A stretch of 64,000 bases of DNA, from assembly GCF_000403845.2 (NCBI RefSeq), contig NZ_KE159567.1:1744911-1808910 (forward strand), given 5' to 3'. This document shows positions 8,967-17,790 of this stretch, in pieces. The position numbers and the translations under genes are program-made. Below the pieces are notes generated by a model, which saw only the letters and a program-made list of their open reading frames with translations, was not told the DNA's origin and made no database searches. The stretch's first letter is position 1, and every line of letters starts with the position of its first letter. Origin of the DNA: Eubacterium sp. 14-2. GTDB lineage: Bacteria > Bacillota > Clostridia > Lachnospirales > Lachnospiraceae.

Positions 8967-9332
8967 TCTCTGGAAATGGACAATTTCGCGGGCGCGCAGG
9001 AACCGGATGGGATCTGCCACTTCCTGGTCTTTTACCAGACGCAGAATGTTGTCGTAAGTGCTGCGGGCTTTCTGTTCTGCAGCCAGGTTCTCGGTCAGAT
9101 CAGTAATGGGATCCCCTTTGGACTGGAATTCACAGGCATTGAAAGGAATTCCTCCTGCGGCCTGAGGCCACAGTGCCAGCGTGTGATCCACATAATATTT
9201 GTCAAAGCCGGAAGCCTTGATTTCTTCCGGGGTCAGGTCTTTGGTCAGCTGATAAACAATGGTGCAGATCATTTCCATGTGGGCCAGTTCTTCGGTACCT
9301 GCATTGTGCTCAGAAATGTTCCAGGTTAAGTC
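8957..9332 (-). pseudogene. cotJC: Central part of split cotJC-type manganese catalase gene
   Basis: The minus-strand frame reads DLTWNISEHNAGTEELAHME, then MICTIVYQLT, WPQAAGGIPFNACEFQSKGD, LAAEQKARSTYDNILRLVKD and AREIVHFQRFGE. These are hallmark segments of spore-coat manganese catalases, including Glu/His metal ligands. An in-frame TAA (9333-9335) and loss of similarity mark a second break: the N terminus (probably several dozen residues) is missing and was not found elsewhere in the window. An internal ATG at 9278 exists but would omit part of the ligand set. Because of the 5' loss, a simple excision of the recombinase element alone would not restore the whole protein. Confidence 0.8.
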
Positions 9333-9512
9333 TTATGCGGACAAGCCTGGTACCTTCAGCTTATCTATATATAGCTTTGTAAGCTATGTAAGAAATCACA
9401 CCATCATCAATTTCAATCATGTGTGCTTTACGAAGTCGCCTTTTTGGGAAAAATCGGATATATTATAGAAAAGCATACAATCATACCAAAATATAAAAAG
9501 CTGGAGGTTTAC

Positions 9513-9995
9513 ATGAAGTACAATGAAAAACAAATTTTTCGGAAATCAAGTATTGAACGTGTTTCTTCTCCTGAACAGCTAAACGATTATATCCGCGTAT
9601 CCAATCCGAGCGTATGGATGATGCTGGCGGCGGTGATTGTTTTGCTGGCGGGGGTATGCGTCTGGGGGATTTTTGGGCGTCTTGAAAGTAAGATCCTTTC
9701 TGCGGGGACGAGTGAAAACGGCATTTTTATCTGTTATGTTACAGAGGAAGAAGCCGCTAAGATTAAAACGGGAATGCTGGTAAAGGTAAATGGGAATGAT
9801 TTCGCTGTTTCTGAAATTGCCGAAAGTCCCATCGCCGTAGACGCGGATATGGATCCTTATTTGATGCATCTCGGAGGTTTTTCTGAGGGTGCGTGGATGT
9901 ATGAGATAATTGCAGATGTGGATATTCCAGACGGTACATACAAGACTGAAATCGTGACAGAAAGCGTATCGCCGATGTCGTTTATACTGAATTGA
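9513..9995 (+). CDS. NHLM-type bacteriocin secretion protein (short HlyD-like)
   Basis: 160 residues. The ATG at 9513 follows GGAGG (9503-9507), so earlier in-frame starts are rejected. A cytoplasmic N terminus with FRKSSIERVSSPEQLNDYI leads to one membrane segment (about 36-57, WMMLAAVIVLLAGVCVWGIF). A small extracytoplasmic beta domain follows that contains GMLVKVNGNDFAVSEI. This matches the accessory 'NHLM bacteriocin system secretion protein' that works with the two ABC exporters downstream. It is shorter than classical HlyD adaptors and lacks the long coiled coil. Confidence 0.75.
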   Translation: MKYNEKQIFRKSSIERVSSPEQLNDYIRVSNPSVWMMLAAVIVLLAGVCVWGIFGRLESKILSAGTSENGIFICYVTEEEAAKIKTGMLVKVNGNDFAVSEIAESPIAVDADMDPYLMHLGGFSEGAWMYEIIADVDIPDGTYKTEIVTESVSPMSFILN

Positions 9996-10010
9996 GAGGA
10001 GAGTCTGAAG

Positions 10011-12191
10011 ATGGGTACGACAAAGATAAAGCAGCCTGTCAGAAACGGCAAGGTGAAAGTTCCTGTGGTAATGCAAATGGAAGCGCTGGAGTGCGGCGCG
10101 GCTTCTCTCACGATGATCCTTGCATATTACGGGAAATGGATACCTCTTGAGCAGGTACGCGCCGACTGCGGCGTATCGCGCGACGGTTCCAACGCAAAAA
10201 ATATCCTGAAAGCAGCACGCAGCTATGGGTTGGTCGCAAAGGGCTATCGCTATGAGCCGGAGGGTTTAAAAGAGAATGGAAAATTTCCCTGTATCATTCA
10301 TTGGAATTTCAATCATTTTGTAGTGCTGGACGGCTTCAAGGGCAGCAAGGCATATCTGAACGACCCTGCAAAAGGGAGTTATTCCGTGCCCATGGAACTA
10401 TTTGACAAGTCTTTTACGGGGATTTACCTGATGTTCGAGCCTTCAGAGAGCTTTGAGCCGGGCGGAGCCCCCAAAAGCATACTGAAGTTTGCGAAAAAAC
10501 GGCTGAAAGAGGCCAAAACAGCAATGGTATTTGTGGCGCTGACAACGCTGATTACCGCTCTGTTGGGGATTATCACCCCGGCATTCTCACGGGTTTTCCT
10601 GGATAGGCTGCTTACCGGTGAAAACCCGGAATGGTTTTTGCCGTTTATTTTTGCACTTGGAGGAATAAGCGTGATACAGCTTATTGTGGAATAGATCAAA
10701 GCTGTGTATTCGCTGAAAATAAACGGTCAGCTTTCGGCGGTGGGAAGCACCGATTATATGTGGAAGGTTCTTCGGATGCCGATGGAATTTTTCTCCCAGC
10801 GTATGGCGGGGGATATTCAGCAGAGGCAGGGAATGAATGCTTCGGTTGCCCGGTCATTGGCAGAGACTTTCGCGCCGTTGGCGTTAAACACGGTTATGCT
10901 GGTGTTTTATTTTGCTGTAATGCTCCGCTACAACCCGATTCTGACGCTGGTGGGGGTGGCCTCTGTCGTAATCAATCTTGTGGTCTCAAAGATTATATCC
11001 AATAAGCGCATGAACATTACCCGAGTACAGATGCGTGATGCGGGAAAACTCGCAGGAGCTACCGTGGCGGGGATTGAAATGGTGGAAACCATCAAGGCCA
11101 GCGGAGCAGAGAATGGATTTTTTGAGAAGTGGGCGGGCTATCAGGCCAGCGTGAATACCCAACAGGTGCGTTTTGAACGTCTGAATCAGTATCTTGGCAT
11201 GATTCCTGAGCTTGTGGCGTCACTGGCTAATATCGCTGTACTGATACTCGGAGTTTATTTTACAATAGATGGGAAATTTACAGTGGGCATGATCATGGCA
11301 TTTCAGGGCTTTTTAGGTTCTTTTACCGAACCTGCGCAGACGTTGATTTCGGCGGGACAGACGCTCCAGGAAATGCGCACGCAGATGGAGCGCGTTGAAG
11401 ATGTGATGGAATACCCGACGGATGTGAATTGCAGCAGAGATGGGATTTTAGAGGATGCGGAGTACAGCAAATTATCGGGCAGCGTGGAACTTAAAAACGT
11501 CACGTTCGGCTATTCGCGTCTTGCCAAGCCTCTGATCAGGGACTTTAATTTAACGCTCAAAACTGGCAGCCGCGTGGCCTTTGTGGGCACATCAGGCTGC
11601 GGAAAATCCACGCTGTCAAAGTTGATTTCGGGACTTTACCAGCCCTGGGAAGGCGAAATCTTATTTGATGGAAAGCCCATAGAAAAAATTGACAGAAGTG
11701 TTTTTACCGGATCGTTGGCGGTGGTGGATCAGGATATCATTTTGTTTGAGGATACAATCGCAAACAATATCAAAATGTGGGATGATTCGATAGAGGATTT
11801 TGAGGTAATCATGGCAGCCCGGGATGCGCAGCTCCATGAGGATATTATGCAGCGTGACGGCGGCTACAGTTACAAAATCACCGAGGGTGGCAAGGACTTT
11901 TCGGGCGGCCAGCGGCAGCGAATGGAGATTGCCCGTGTGTTAGCCCAGGATCCGACCATCATCATTCTTGACGAGGCCACTTCTGCGCTGGATGCAAAAA
12001 CGGAATTTGAGGTTGTAAGATCCATAAAAGACCGTGGAATTACCTGTATTGTTGTGGCCCACAGGTTATCAACCATACGTGACTGCGATGAAATCATCGT
12101 GCTTGACAATGGAGAGGTTGCAGAGCGCGGAACACATGATGATCTGTACGAAAGAGGCGGCATCTACACACAGCTTGTAACAAACGAATAA
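10011..12191 (+). pseudogene. NHLM-type peptidase/ABC exporter with in-frame amber stop
   Basis: Homology is continuous in one frame across the TAG at 10692-10694. A C39 peptidase domain comes first: Cys28 in MEALECGAASL, the His in HWNFNHFVVLD and the Asp in LNDPAKG. Transmembrane segments begin at about residue 165, and a complete ABC ATPase lies at the C-terminal end (GTSGCGKST, FSGGQRQR, IIILDEATSALD). The intact protein would be about 725 residues. It would cut the leader after its double-Gly motif and export the core peptide. The amber codon lies inside the membrane domain, so truncation would separate peptidase from ATPase. Readthrough or suppression is possible but unsupported. ATG 10011 has AGAGGAGAG upstream. 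Confidence 0.85.
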
Positions 12192-12210
12192 AGGTGGTGA
12201 AAATAAGATA

Positions 12211-14411
12211 ATGGGATGGTTTGACGAACAGATAAAACAGCGGAAACAAAACGATCAGGACGTTTTTGCAGATGCTTTTATCAACATTGCCGGCGCAGTG
12301 ATGGGCAGTCATGTTTCAGCCGCGCTCAATGACGAGCGGCAGCAGATGAAAAACGCCTTTGACGAGATATTAAGATTTTATCATATAAATACGAAAGATA
12401 TTCCCGACAATATCACGGACAGAAATGAACAGCTTGAATACTTGCTTCGCCCCCATGGAATCATGCGCCGCACGGTAACGCTCTCGAAAGGCTGGTACAA
12501 AGATGCAATCGGAGCAATGCTGGGAATCCGTAAAAGCGATGGTATGGTTGTGGCGCTTATCCCCACGGGATTTTCAGGTTATCGTTACAGGGATATGGAA
12601 ACAGGAAAACAGGTGAAAATAAACGGCAAAAACCAGGAGCTTTTCGAGGAAGAAGCGATAGCTTTTTACAGGCCGCTGCCGCTGAAAGCACTTGGAATTT
12701 CGGATTTGATGCGGTATATTCTGGGAACGCTTTCCCCCGCTGATTTTGTGATGACAGGCGCATCAGCGCTGGCGGTGGCGTTGATCGGAATGTTATCGCC
12801 GAAACTTAATAATCTGCTGTTTTCACGTGTTATCGAGGACGGCAGCACACAGATTTTGCTTGCGATTACGGTGTTTATGATTTGCGTGACACTCAGTTCC
12901 CTGCTGATAAACGGCGTAAAGTCGCTGATTACAGCGCGGATAAACACTAAAATGAGTATTTCGGTTCAGGCTGCAATCATGTCCCGCTTAATGTCGCTGC
13001 CCGCAGGGTTTTTCAAGAATTACAGTTCAGGAGAATTATCTGCGCGGGCGCAATGCAGCAATTCGCTGTGCGAGATGCTGGTGTCTGTAGCGCTGACGAC
13101 CGGGCTTACGTCTGTATTTTCACTTGTATACATATCGCAGATCTTTGTGTACGCGCCCGCGCTGGTGATACCGTCCCTTATCATTACGCTTGCTACAGTG
13201 GCGTTTACAGGGGTATCGGCATTGGTACAGATGAAAGTCAGCAAAAAAAGATGGAGCTGTCCTCAAAAGAGAGCGGAATGTCCTATGGGCTGATATCGGG
13301 CGTGCAGAAGATTAAACTTTCGGGAGCGGAAATGCGTGCGTTCGCACGGTGGGGAAACCTTTATGCCGAAGAAGCGCGGCTTGCCTATAACCCTCCGATG
13401 TTTCTGAAAATAAACAGCGTTATTTCAAGCGCTATCTCCCTTGCAGGAACGCTTATGATGTATTGGATTGCAGTATCGTCAGGAGTGTCCGTAGCGGACT
13501 ACTATGCATTCAATACTGCTTACGGAATGGTTTCCGGGGCATTTATCTCGCTTGCGGGAATTGCGTTGACTGTGGCGCAGATTAAGCCAATTATGGATAT
13601 GGTAGAGCCGATTTTGAAGGCAGTTCCCGAAATTTCCGAGGGAAAGCAGATGATTACGCGGCTTTCGGGCAGCATTGAGCTGAATAACGTGTCCTTCCGT
13701 TACAACGAAAATATGCCCCTTGTGATTGACGATCTTTCGCTGAAAATCCGTCCGGGGCAGTATGTGGCAATCGTGGGTGCAACCGGGTGCGGGAAGTCTA
13801 CGCTTTTGCGGCTTATGCTGGGCTTTGAATCGCCGCAGAAGGGTGCTGTTTATGTAGATGGCAAGGATATTGCGGCGGTGGACTTAAAGTCTTTCAGGCG
13901 CAAGATCGGCGTGGTAATGCAAAATGGCAAGTTGTTTACGGGAGATATTTTCTCGAATATTATCATATCTGCACCGTGGCTTACTATGGATGATGCCTGG
14001 CATGCCGCCGAATTGTCAGGCATTGCAGAGGATATTCGCCGTATGCCGATGGGGATGCACACAATGATTTCCGAGGGCAGCGGCGGAATTTCGGGCGGGC
14101 AGCGGCAGCGGCTGATGATTGCCCGTGCCATCGCGCCGAAACCAAAAGTACTGATGTTTGACGAGGCGACTTCAGCCCTTGATAATCTTACGCAGAAAAC
14201 GGTTTCGGAATCGCTGGACAGTCTGAAATGCACGAGGATTGTTATCGCGCACAGGCTCTCTACCATTAAACAGTGCGACAGGATCCTGGTGCTTGATCAG
14301 GGAAAGATTATCGAAGACGGGACATATGACCAGTTGATACAAAGGGGAGGTTTTTTCGCAGAACTGGTGGCCAGGCAAAGGGTTGACGATACCGCAGAAT
14401 TGAAGGCATGA
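12211..14411 (+). pseudogene. NHLM-type ABC exporter ATP-binding protein, frameshifted
   Basis: The first frame runs from ATG 12211 to 13293. Homology continues in the -1 frame from about 13250 to 14411. An NHLM-specific N-terminal domain (about 150 residues) is followed by membrane segments and a C-terminal ATPase with GATGCGKSTLL, ISGGQRQRL and VLMFDEATSALD. There is no peptidase domain. The break is at an A7-G run (13244-13251); one extra A would restore a 733-residue protein. Such a run can promote slippage, but with a nonsense codon in its partner exporter, decay is the simpler reading. Confidence 0.85.
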
Positions 14412-14554
14412 AAATTTTTTGGAAATTTATTGGCTCTCGGCGGTTTTGATTCGTATAAAAGAACAGAGGCGCGAATTACGTCTGTGATTATCAGTTTTTA
14501 TACTGTAATCTGTAACAAAATGTAAAGGTAACTTAATCTCAGGAGGAAGGCACT

Positions 14555-14881
14555 ATGGAAAAAAAAGACCTTATTGCAAAGGCAACACAGACAAAAATTG
14601 ACGAAGAACTTATTGCAAAGGCAAAACAGGTAAACTCTGTCGAAGAGCTTATGGCTCTCGCAAAGGAAAATGGTTATCCGGTGGACGAGAAGGAGGCAGA
14701 GTTTTATTTTGGAAAGATTCACAAGACGGGCGAGTTATCGGATGATGAGCTTGATAATGTAGCAGGAGGCGGATGCCGTCCCAATCGTTGTAAATTCTGC
14801 GGAGGTGACCTTAACGCCGTCGAATCACACACTTATCCTCCAAATTTGACTTGCCCATACTGCGGTCAGTGGGAGTACTAA
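14555..14881 (+). CDS. RiPP precursor with Nif11/NHLP-like leader and Cys-rich core
   Basis: 108 residues; the ATG at 14555 has AGGAGGAAGG. The leader (1 to about 72) is acidic and helical, with ELSDDELDNVAGGG just before the cut site, the pattern removed by C39 peptidases. The core from Cys74 is about 35 residues with Cys at 74, 79, 82, 100 and 103 in CxxC-like pairs (CKFCGG … CPYCG), resembling a minimal zinc ribbon. Residues 6-12 and 19-25 are a near-exact duplication (LIAKATQ / LIAKAKQ), also visible in the DNA. The radical SAM maturase directly downstream is the likely modifying enzyme, and the exporter genes upstream the likely route out. The nature of the modification is not predictable here. 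Confidence 0.85.
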   Translation: MEKKDLIAKATQTKIDEELIAKAKQVNSVEELMALAKENGYPVDEKEAEFYFGKIHKTGELSDDELDNVAGGGCRPNRCKFCGGDLNAVESHTYPPNLTCPYCGQWEY

Positions 14882-14938
14882 GGATAATATCCGTATTTTG
14901 CGGCAGTTTCCGCAAATAATGTTAAGGAGTGAATTGAG

Positions 14939-16336
14939 ATGAGCCGGTACATATTAAATCCAGACATCGCCCTGCGCTCATGGCGGCTGGTGCCGTACGC
15001 ATATTACAGAAAGGGCGTCCGTTACGCGAAAGGATTGAAAAAGGAAGAGTTTGAATTCCTTTTGAAGTGCGACGGTAAAACGGAGCTTGAGGGAGAACTG
15101 CCGCTTGCGGAAAAATTTTTGGATATGGGATTTATTGCTCCTGCAAAGGATGAGAGTAACCTGTCTGAATGGCAAAAACACCTCGACTGTGACAACCGCT
15201 ATTTTCCTGCAATCAGCTGGATGATAACAGGGAAATGTAATTATAACTGCCTGCACTGCTTCAACGCTGCCGATAACGCTCCCATAATGAATGAGTGGAC
15301 GCCTGAGGAAGCAAACAGGCTGATTGAGCAGGCGCAAAAGTGTGGAATCAATGCTTTTACGATTACAGGCGGCGAGCCTATGCTCCATAAGAATTTTTTT
15401 GAGATTGTGGAGAGTATTTATGCACACGGAATGCACCTTGAGGATCTGAACACGAATGGTTCTTTCCTTGACGGGACAGCATTGGAGCAATTCAGGAAAA
15501 TCGGCTGTAATCCGCTGATTAAAATATCCTTTGATGGAATCGGGCATCACGACTGGCTCAGAAACCGCAAGGGGGCGGAGACGGACGCGCTTTTGGCAAT
15601 TCGCCTGTGCGTGGAGAAGGGTTTTCGTGTAAAAGTGCAGACGAACGTTCATCGGCTCAATATCGAATCCATGTTGCCTACAGCGGAAATGTTAGACGAA
15701 ATGGGTGTGGACGAAATGAGGGTGATCCGCACTTCAGAATCGCCGCGCTGGAAGGAAAATGCAGATGGTTCCTGCCTGGAGGTTGAGGAATATTACGAAA
15801 GTATGTTGGAATTTGCCGACAGATATGTTAAAAAGAAACACAATATGATCATAGATATATGGCAGTTTCTTACAGTGTTTCCACGAACAGAATCTTACCG
15901 CCTGCGCCCCGTTGAATACACTGCAGGAGAGTACCGGGACAGTATGCCCGTATGCCGTGGGAACAGAGGGATGGTTGCGGTTGCGGCAGACGGAAATGTT
16001 TACCCTTGTATGCAGATGTCAGGGTATTTTAGCGCGAAGAATAATTTCCTGGGCAATGTTAAAAAAGAGGGATTGCAGACAATTCTGCAAGAAGGGAGAT
16101 ATCTGAGGGAGGTCTGCACTACACTGGGGCAGTTGTCAGAGCACAATGAAACCTGCGCGGTGTGTCCTTATTTCAAACACTGCGGGGGTGGCTGCCGCGC
16201 GCTGGCACTGGCGATTACAGGTGATAAATTTGGCATTGATCCTGCAAAATGTCTGTTTTTCCAAAAAGGTTGGCACAGGAAAATCGAGGAAACGCTGCGG
16301 GGGTGGAAAAATGTGGCGCCTATGGAGGGCGAATGA
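14939..16336 (+). CDS. Radical SAM/SPASM peptide maturase
   Basis: 465 residues. The N-terminal ~85 residues look like a PqqD/RRE-type leader-binding domain (YILNPDIALRSWRLVPYAYY…). The SAM-cluster motif is Cys100-Cys104-Cys107 (CNYNCLHC), followed by GGEP for SAM binding. The C-terminal SPASM region supplies further Cys (CRGNRG … VYPCMQ, then CAVCPYFKHCGGGC and CLFF) for auxiliary iron-sulfur clusters. Such enzymes install thioether or C-C cross-links or epimerise residues in RiPP precursors. The ATG at 14939 follows AAGGAGTG. The TGA overlaps the next start (ATGA), so the next peptide is co-translated. Confidence 0.9.
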   Translation: MSRYILNPDIALRSWRLVPYAYYRKGVRYAKGLKKEEFEFLLKCDGKTELEGELPLAEKFLDMGFIAPAKDESNLSEWQKHLDCDNRYFPAISWMITGKCNYNCLHCFNAADNAPIMNEWTPEEANRLIEQAQKCGINAFTITGGEPMLHKNFFEIVESIYAHGMHLEDLNTNGSFLDGTALEQFRKIGCNPLIKISFDGIGHHDWLRNRKGAETDALLAIRLCVEKGFRVKVQTNVHRLNIESMLPTAEMLDEMGVDEMRVIRTSESPRWKENADGSCLEVEEYYESMLEFADRYVKKKHNMIIDIWQFLTVFPRTESYRLRPVEYTAGEYRDSMPVCRGNRGMVAVAADGNVYPCMQMSGYFSAKNNFLGNVKKEGLQTILQEGRYLREVCTTLGQLSEHNETCAVCPYFKHCGGGCRALALAITGDKFGIDPAKCLFFQKGWHRKIEETLRGWKNVAPMEGE

Positions 16337-16521
16337 TGGAAGAGGAATTACGGCGGCTGTTTGACTTTCAGAAATTTTCGGAAAATCTGCGTCTTGCCGA
16401 AATGAAGGATGAAACTGAGAAACGTTACGGCGAGACGCTTTCAGATGAAGAACTGGAACAGGTGAATGCCGCGGGCGAATTTGTCCCGTTTGAAAGCCGG
16501 GAGGATAATTCCGATGATTGA
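16333..16521 (+). CDS. Second leader-like peptide without Cys in its tail
   Basis: 62 residues from ATG 16333, which overlaps the maturase stop. The helical leader-like body ends in LSDEELEQVNAAGEF, closely parallel to LSDDELDNVAGGG of the main precursor. The remaining tail has about 14 residues rich in Asp/Glu/Ser and no Cys. It may be a second substrate, a leader mimic that regulates the maturase, or a degenerated precursor. The upstream in-frame ATG at 16249 is rejected because it lies deep in the maturase gene and lacks a ribosome binding site. Confidence 0.65.
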   Translation: MMEEELRRLFDFQKFSENLRLAEMKDETEKRYGETLSDEELEQVNAAGEFVPFESREDNSDD

Positions 16522-17017
16522 ACTGCACAAAAACACCGAATTTGAGCAGATTTATGCCAGGTTTAAGGATAAGGTGGCGCGATATATATATGGGAAAATA
16601 CCGAACGAACACGACGCAGAGGATTTGATCTCGGACGTGTTCGTCAAAGTATTTAAGGGGTTTTCGGGATTTGATGAGACAAAGGCTTCCCTGTCAACAT
16701 GGATCTACAGGATAACGCAGAATACCGTTATCGACTATTATCGGACGGCGAAGTCTGTTTGCGGGCTGCCGGAGGAACTTTGCTTTGAGGGAAACATTGA
16801 TGAGGAAATGCTTAACGAGGAAACGCTCAATAGTCTTGCGGACGCCCTCGAACAACTCTCCCGGCGGGAGCGCGATATTATTATCCTGCACTATTATAGC
16901 GGGAAAACATTGAAAAGTATCGCAGAAATAATGGATATTTCATACAGTTATGTAAAGCTGCTTCACACAAAGGCTTTGAAAGTTCTGCGCGAAATAATAT
17001 ATGATGAAACATCCTGA
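16514..17017 (+). CDS. ECF-like RNA polymerase sigma factor
   Basis: 167 residues. Region 2 has the HDAEDLISDVFVKVFKGF and LSTWIYRITQNTVIDYYR signatures; region 4 has LSRRERDIIILHYYSGKTLKSIAEIMDI with a helix-turn-helix. The ATG at 16514 overlaps the preceding gene by 8 bp, so the upstream in-frame start at 16466 is not needed. No anti-sigma gene is adjacent. It probably drives the RiPP operon itself. A GAAC-N14-CGTCTG sequence at 14461-14484, upstream of the precursor gene, is a weak ECF-promoter candidate. Confidence 0.85.
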   Translation: MIELHKNTEFEQIYARFKDKVARYIYGKIPNEHDAEDLISDVFVKVFKGFSGFDETKASLSTWIYRITQNTVIDYYRTAKSVCGLPEELCFEGNIDEEMLNEETLNSLADALEQLSRRERDIIILHYYSGKTLKSIAEIMDISYSYVKLLHTKALKVLREIIYDETS

Positions 17018-17112
17018 CAAACATGCTATTGATAATTCAGGCAGTCTTAGCTGATATAATACCTCTTAAGCAGACAATGGAAATAACCAAAATCTGCCTG
17101 GGAGGTGTTTTT

Positions 17113-17220
17113 ATGGCTAAATCACCACATACGCCAGAATTTTGTGATATGAAGTTATATGGTACAATCATTCTCTCATACATTGTGAATGAGGGAGGTG
17201 TTGCCTGTATTGAAACATAG
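17113..17220 (+). CDS. Small element-associated ORF
   Basis: 35 residues (MAKSPHTPEFCDMKLYGTII… ending GGVACIET). ATG 17113 follows GGGAGGTGTTTTT. The short peptide sits directly ahead of another small ORF and a serine recombinase, an order I associate with Clostridial mobilisable elements. Function unknown. Confidence 0.5.
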   Translation: MAKSPHTPEFCDMKLYGTIILSYIVNEGGVACIET

Positions 17221-17416
17221 AGAATTTATTTATGTCGGCGAGCCTGTTCCGGAATTGAATGAGCAGGAACACGCAGCATTTCTTATGAATTTTCAAAAGT
17301 CAATCCTTTTATCATTGGAAAAACGGAATTTATTGACCGCTTCACAGAGAGAACGCTGTTTGCTTGAGCTTGAAAAACAATATCGTATAAATCAGAAAAA
17401 GCAACGTCAGGCATAA
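17210..17416 (+). CDS. Small element-associated protein, SHOCT-like look
   Basis: About 68 residues if TTG 17210 is used (MKHREFIYVGEPVPEL…); GAGGGAGGTG at 17191-17200 is correctly spaced for it. An ATG at 17189 in the same frame overlaps the ribosome binding site and is less likely. The C-terminal half, LTASQRERCLLELEKQYRI, resembles SHOCT-type short C-terminal helices. It is a typical neighbour of site-specific serine recombinases in integrative elements. Role unknown. Confidence 0.6.
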   Translation: MKHREFIYVGEPVPELNEQEHAAFLMNFQKSILLSLEKRNLLTASQRERCLLELEKQYRINQKKQRQA

Positions 17417-17430
17417 CCGCTTGACGTTTT
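17403..17430 (+). terminator. Intrinsic terminator overlapping the stop codon
   Basis: AACGTCA (17403-17409) pairs with TGACGTT after a short loop, with extra GGC/GC pairing, followed by TTTT. It ends the small-ORF transcript ahead of the recombinase remnant. Confidence 0.5.
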
Positions 17431-17537
17431 TACATAGTCAAATGAAATAATAGAAGCAGTGCGGTTCGACATACACCGCAAGGGTATACCTTTATGCCCT
17501 GTAAAAACGGGAAAAATTAAGGAAAGGAGATATTCTT

Positions 17538-17744
17538 ATGTCAATAGATAAATACGAAACACTAAATCAGGAAAGAAAAATACAGCACACAAAAAGAAAG
17601 GTTGCCGCATATTGCCGAGTATCTACGGACAACGAAGACCAGGCAAATTCGTTTGAAAGCCAACAGCGTTATTTCAGACAATATATAGAGCGTAATCCCG
17701 ACTGGGAGCTTTATGAAGTGTTCGCAGAAATAAAACTCGCTTAA
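17538..17744 (+). pseudogene. Serine recombinase, N-terminal fragment
   Basis: 68 codons from ATG 17538 (GGAAAGGAG upstream). The resolvase N terminus is clear: KVAAYCRVSTDNEDQANSFE, with the catalytic Ser in CRVS, then YFRQYIERNPDWELYEVFAE, where the frame ends in IKLA*. A possible leftover tail, IDTKGKNRISDKPQK*, follows in another frame (from 17744), suggesting an internal deletion that removed about 400 residues. Not functional. Confidence 0.85.
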
Positions 17745-17790
17745 TTGATACAAAGGGAAAGAACAGAATATCGGATAAACCGCAGAAATA

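Noticed and set aside
9423-9512. N-terminal extension of the secretion protein from ATG 9423
   Set aside because: CTGGAGGTTTAC directly before ATG 9513 marks the start; the extension reads through presumed promoter sequence.
10011-14411. Active NHLM export system
   Set aside because: Both exporters carry independent lesions (amber codon, frameshift). Functional export cannot be claimed from the sequence as given.
17023-17220. 65-codon version of the small ORF starting at ATG 17023
   Set aside because: No site upstream of 17023; GGGAGGTGTTTTT points to ATG 17113.
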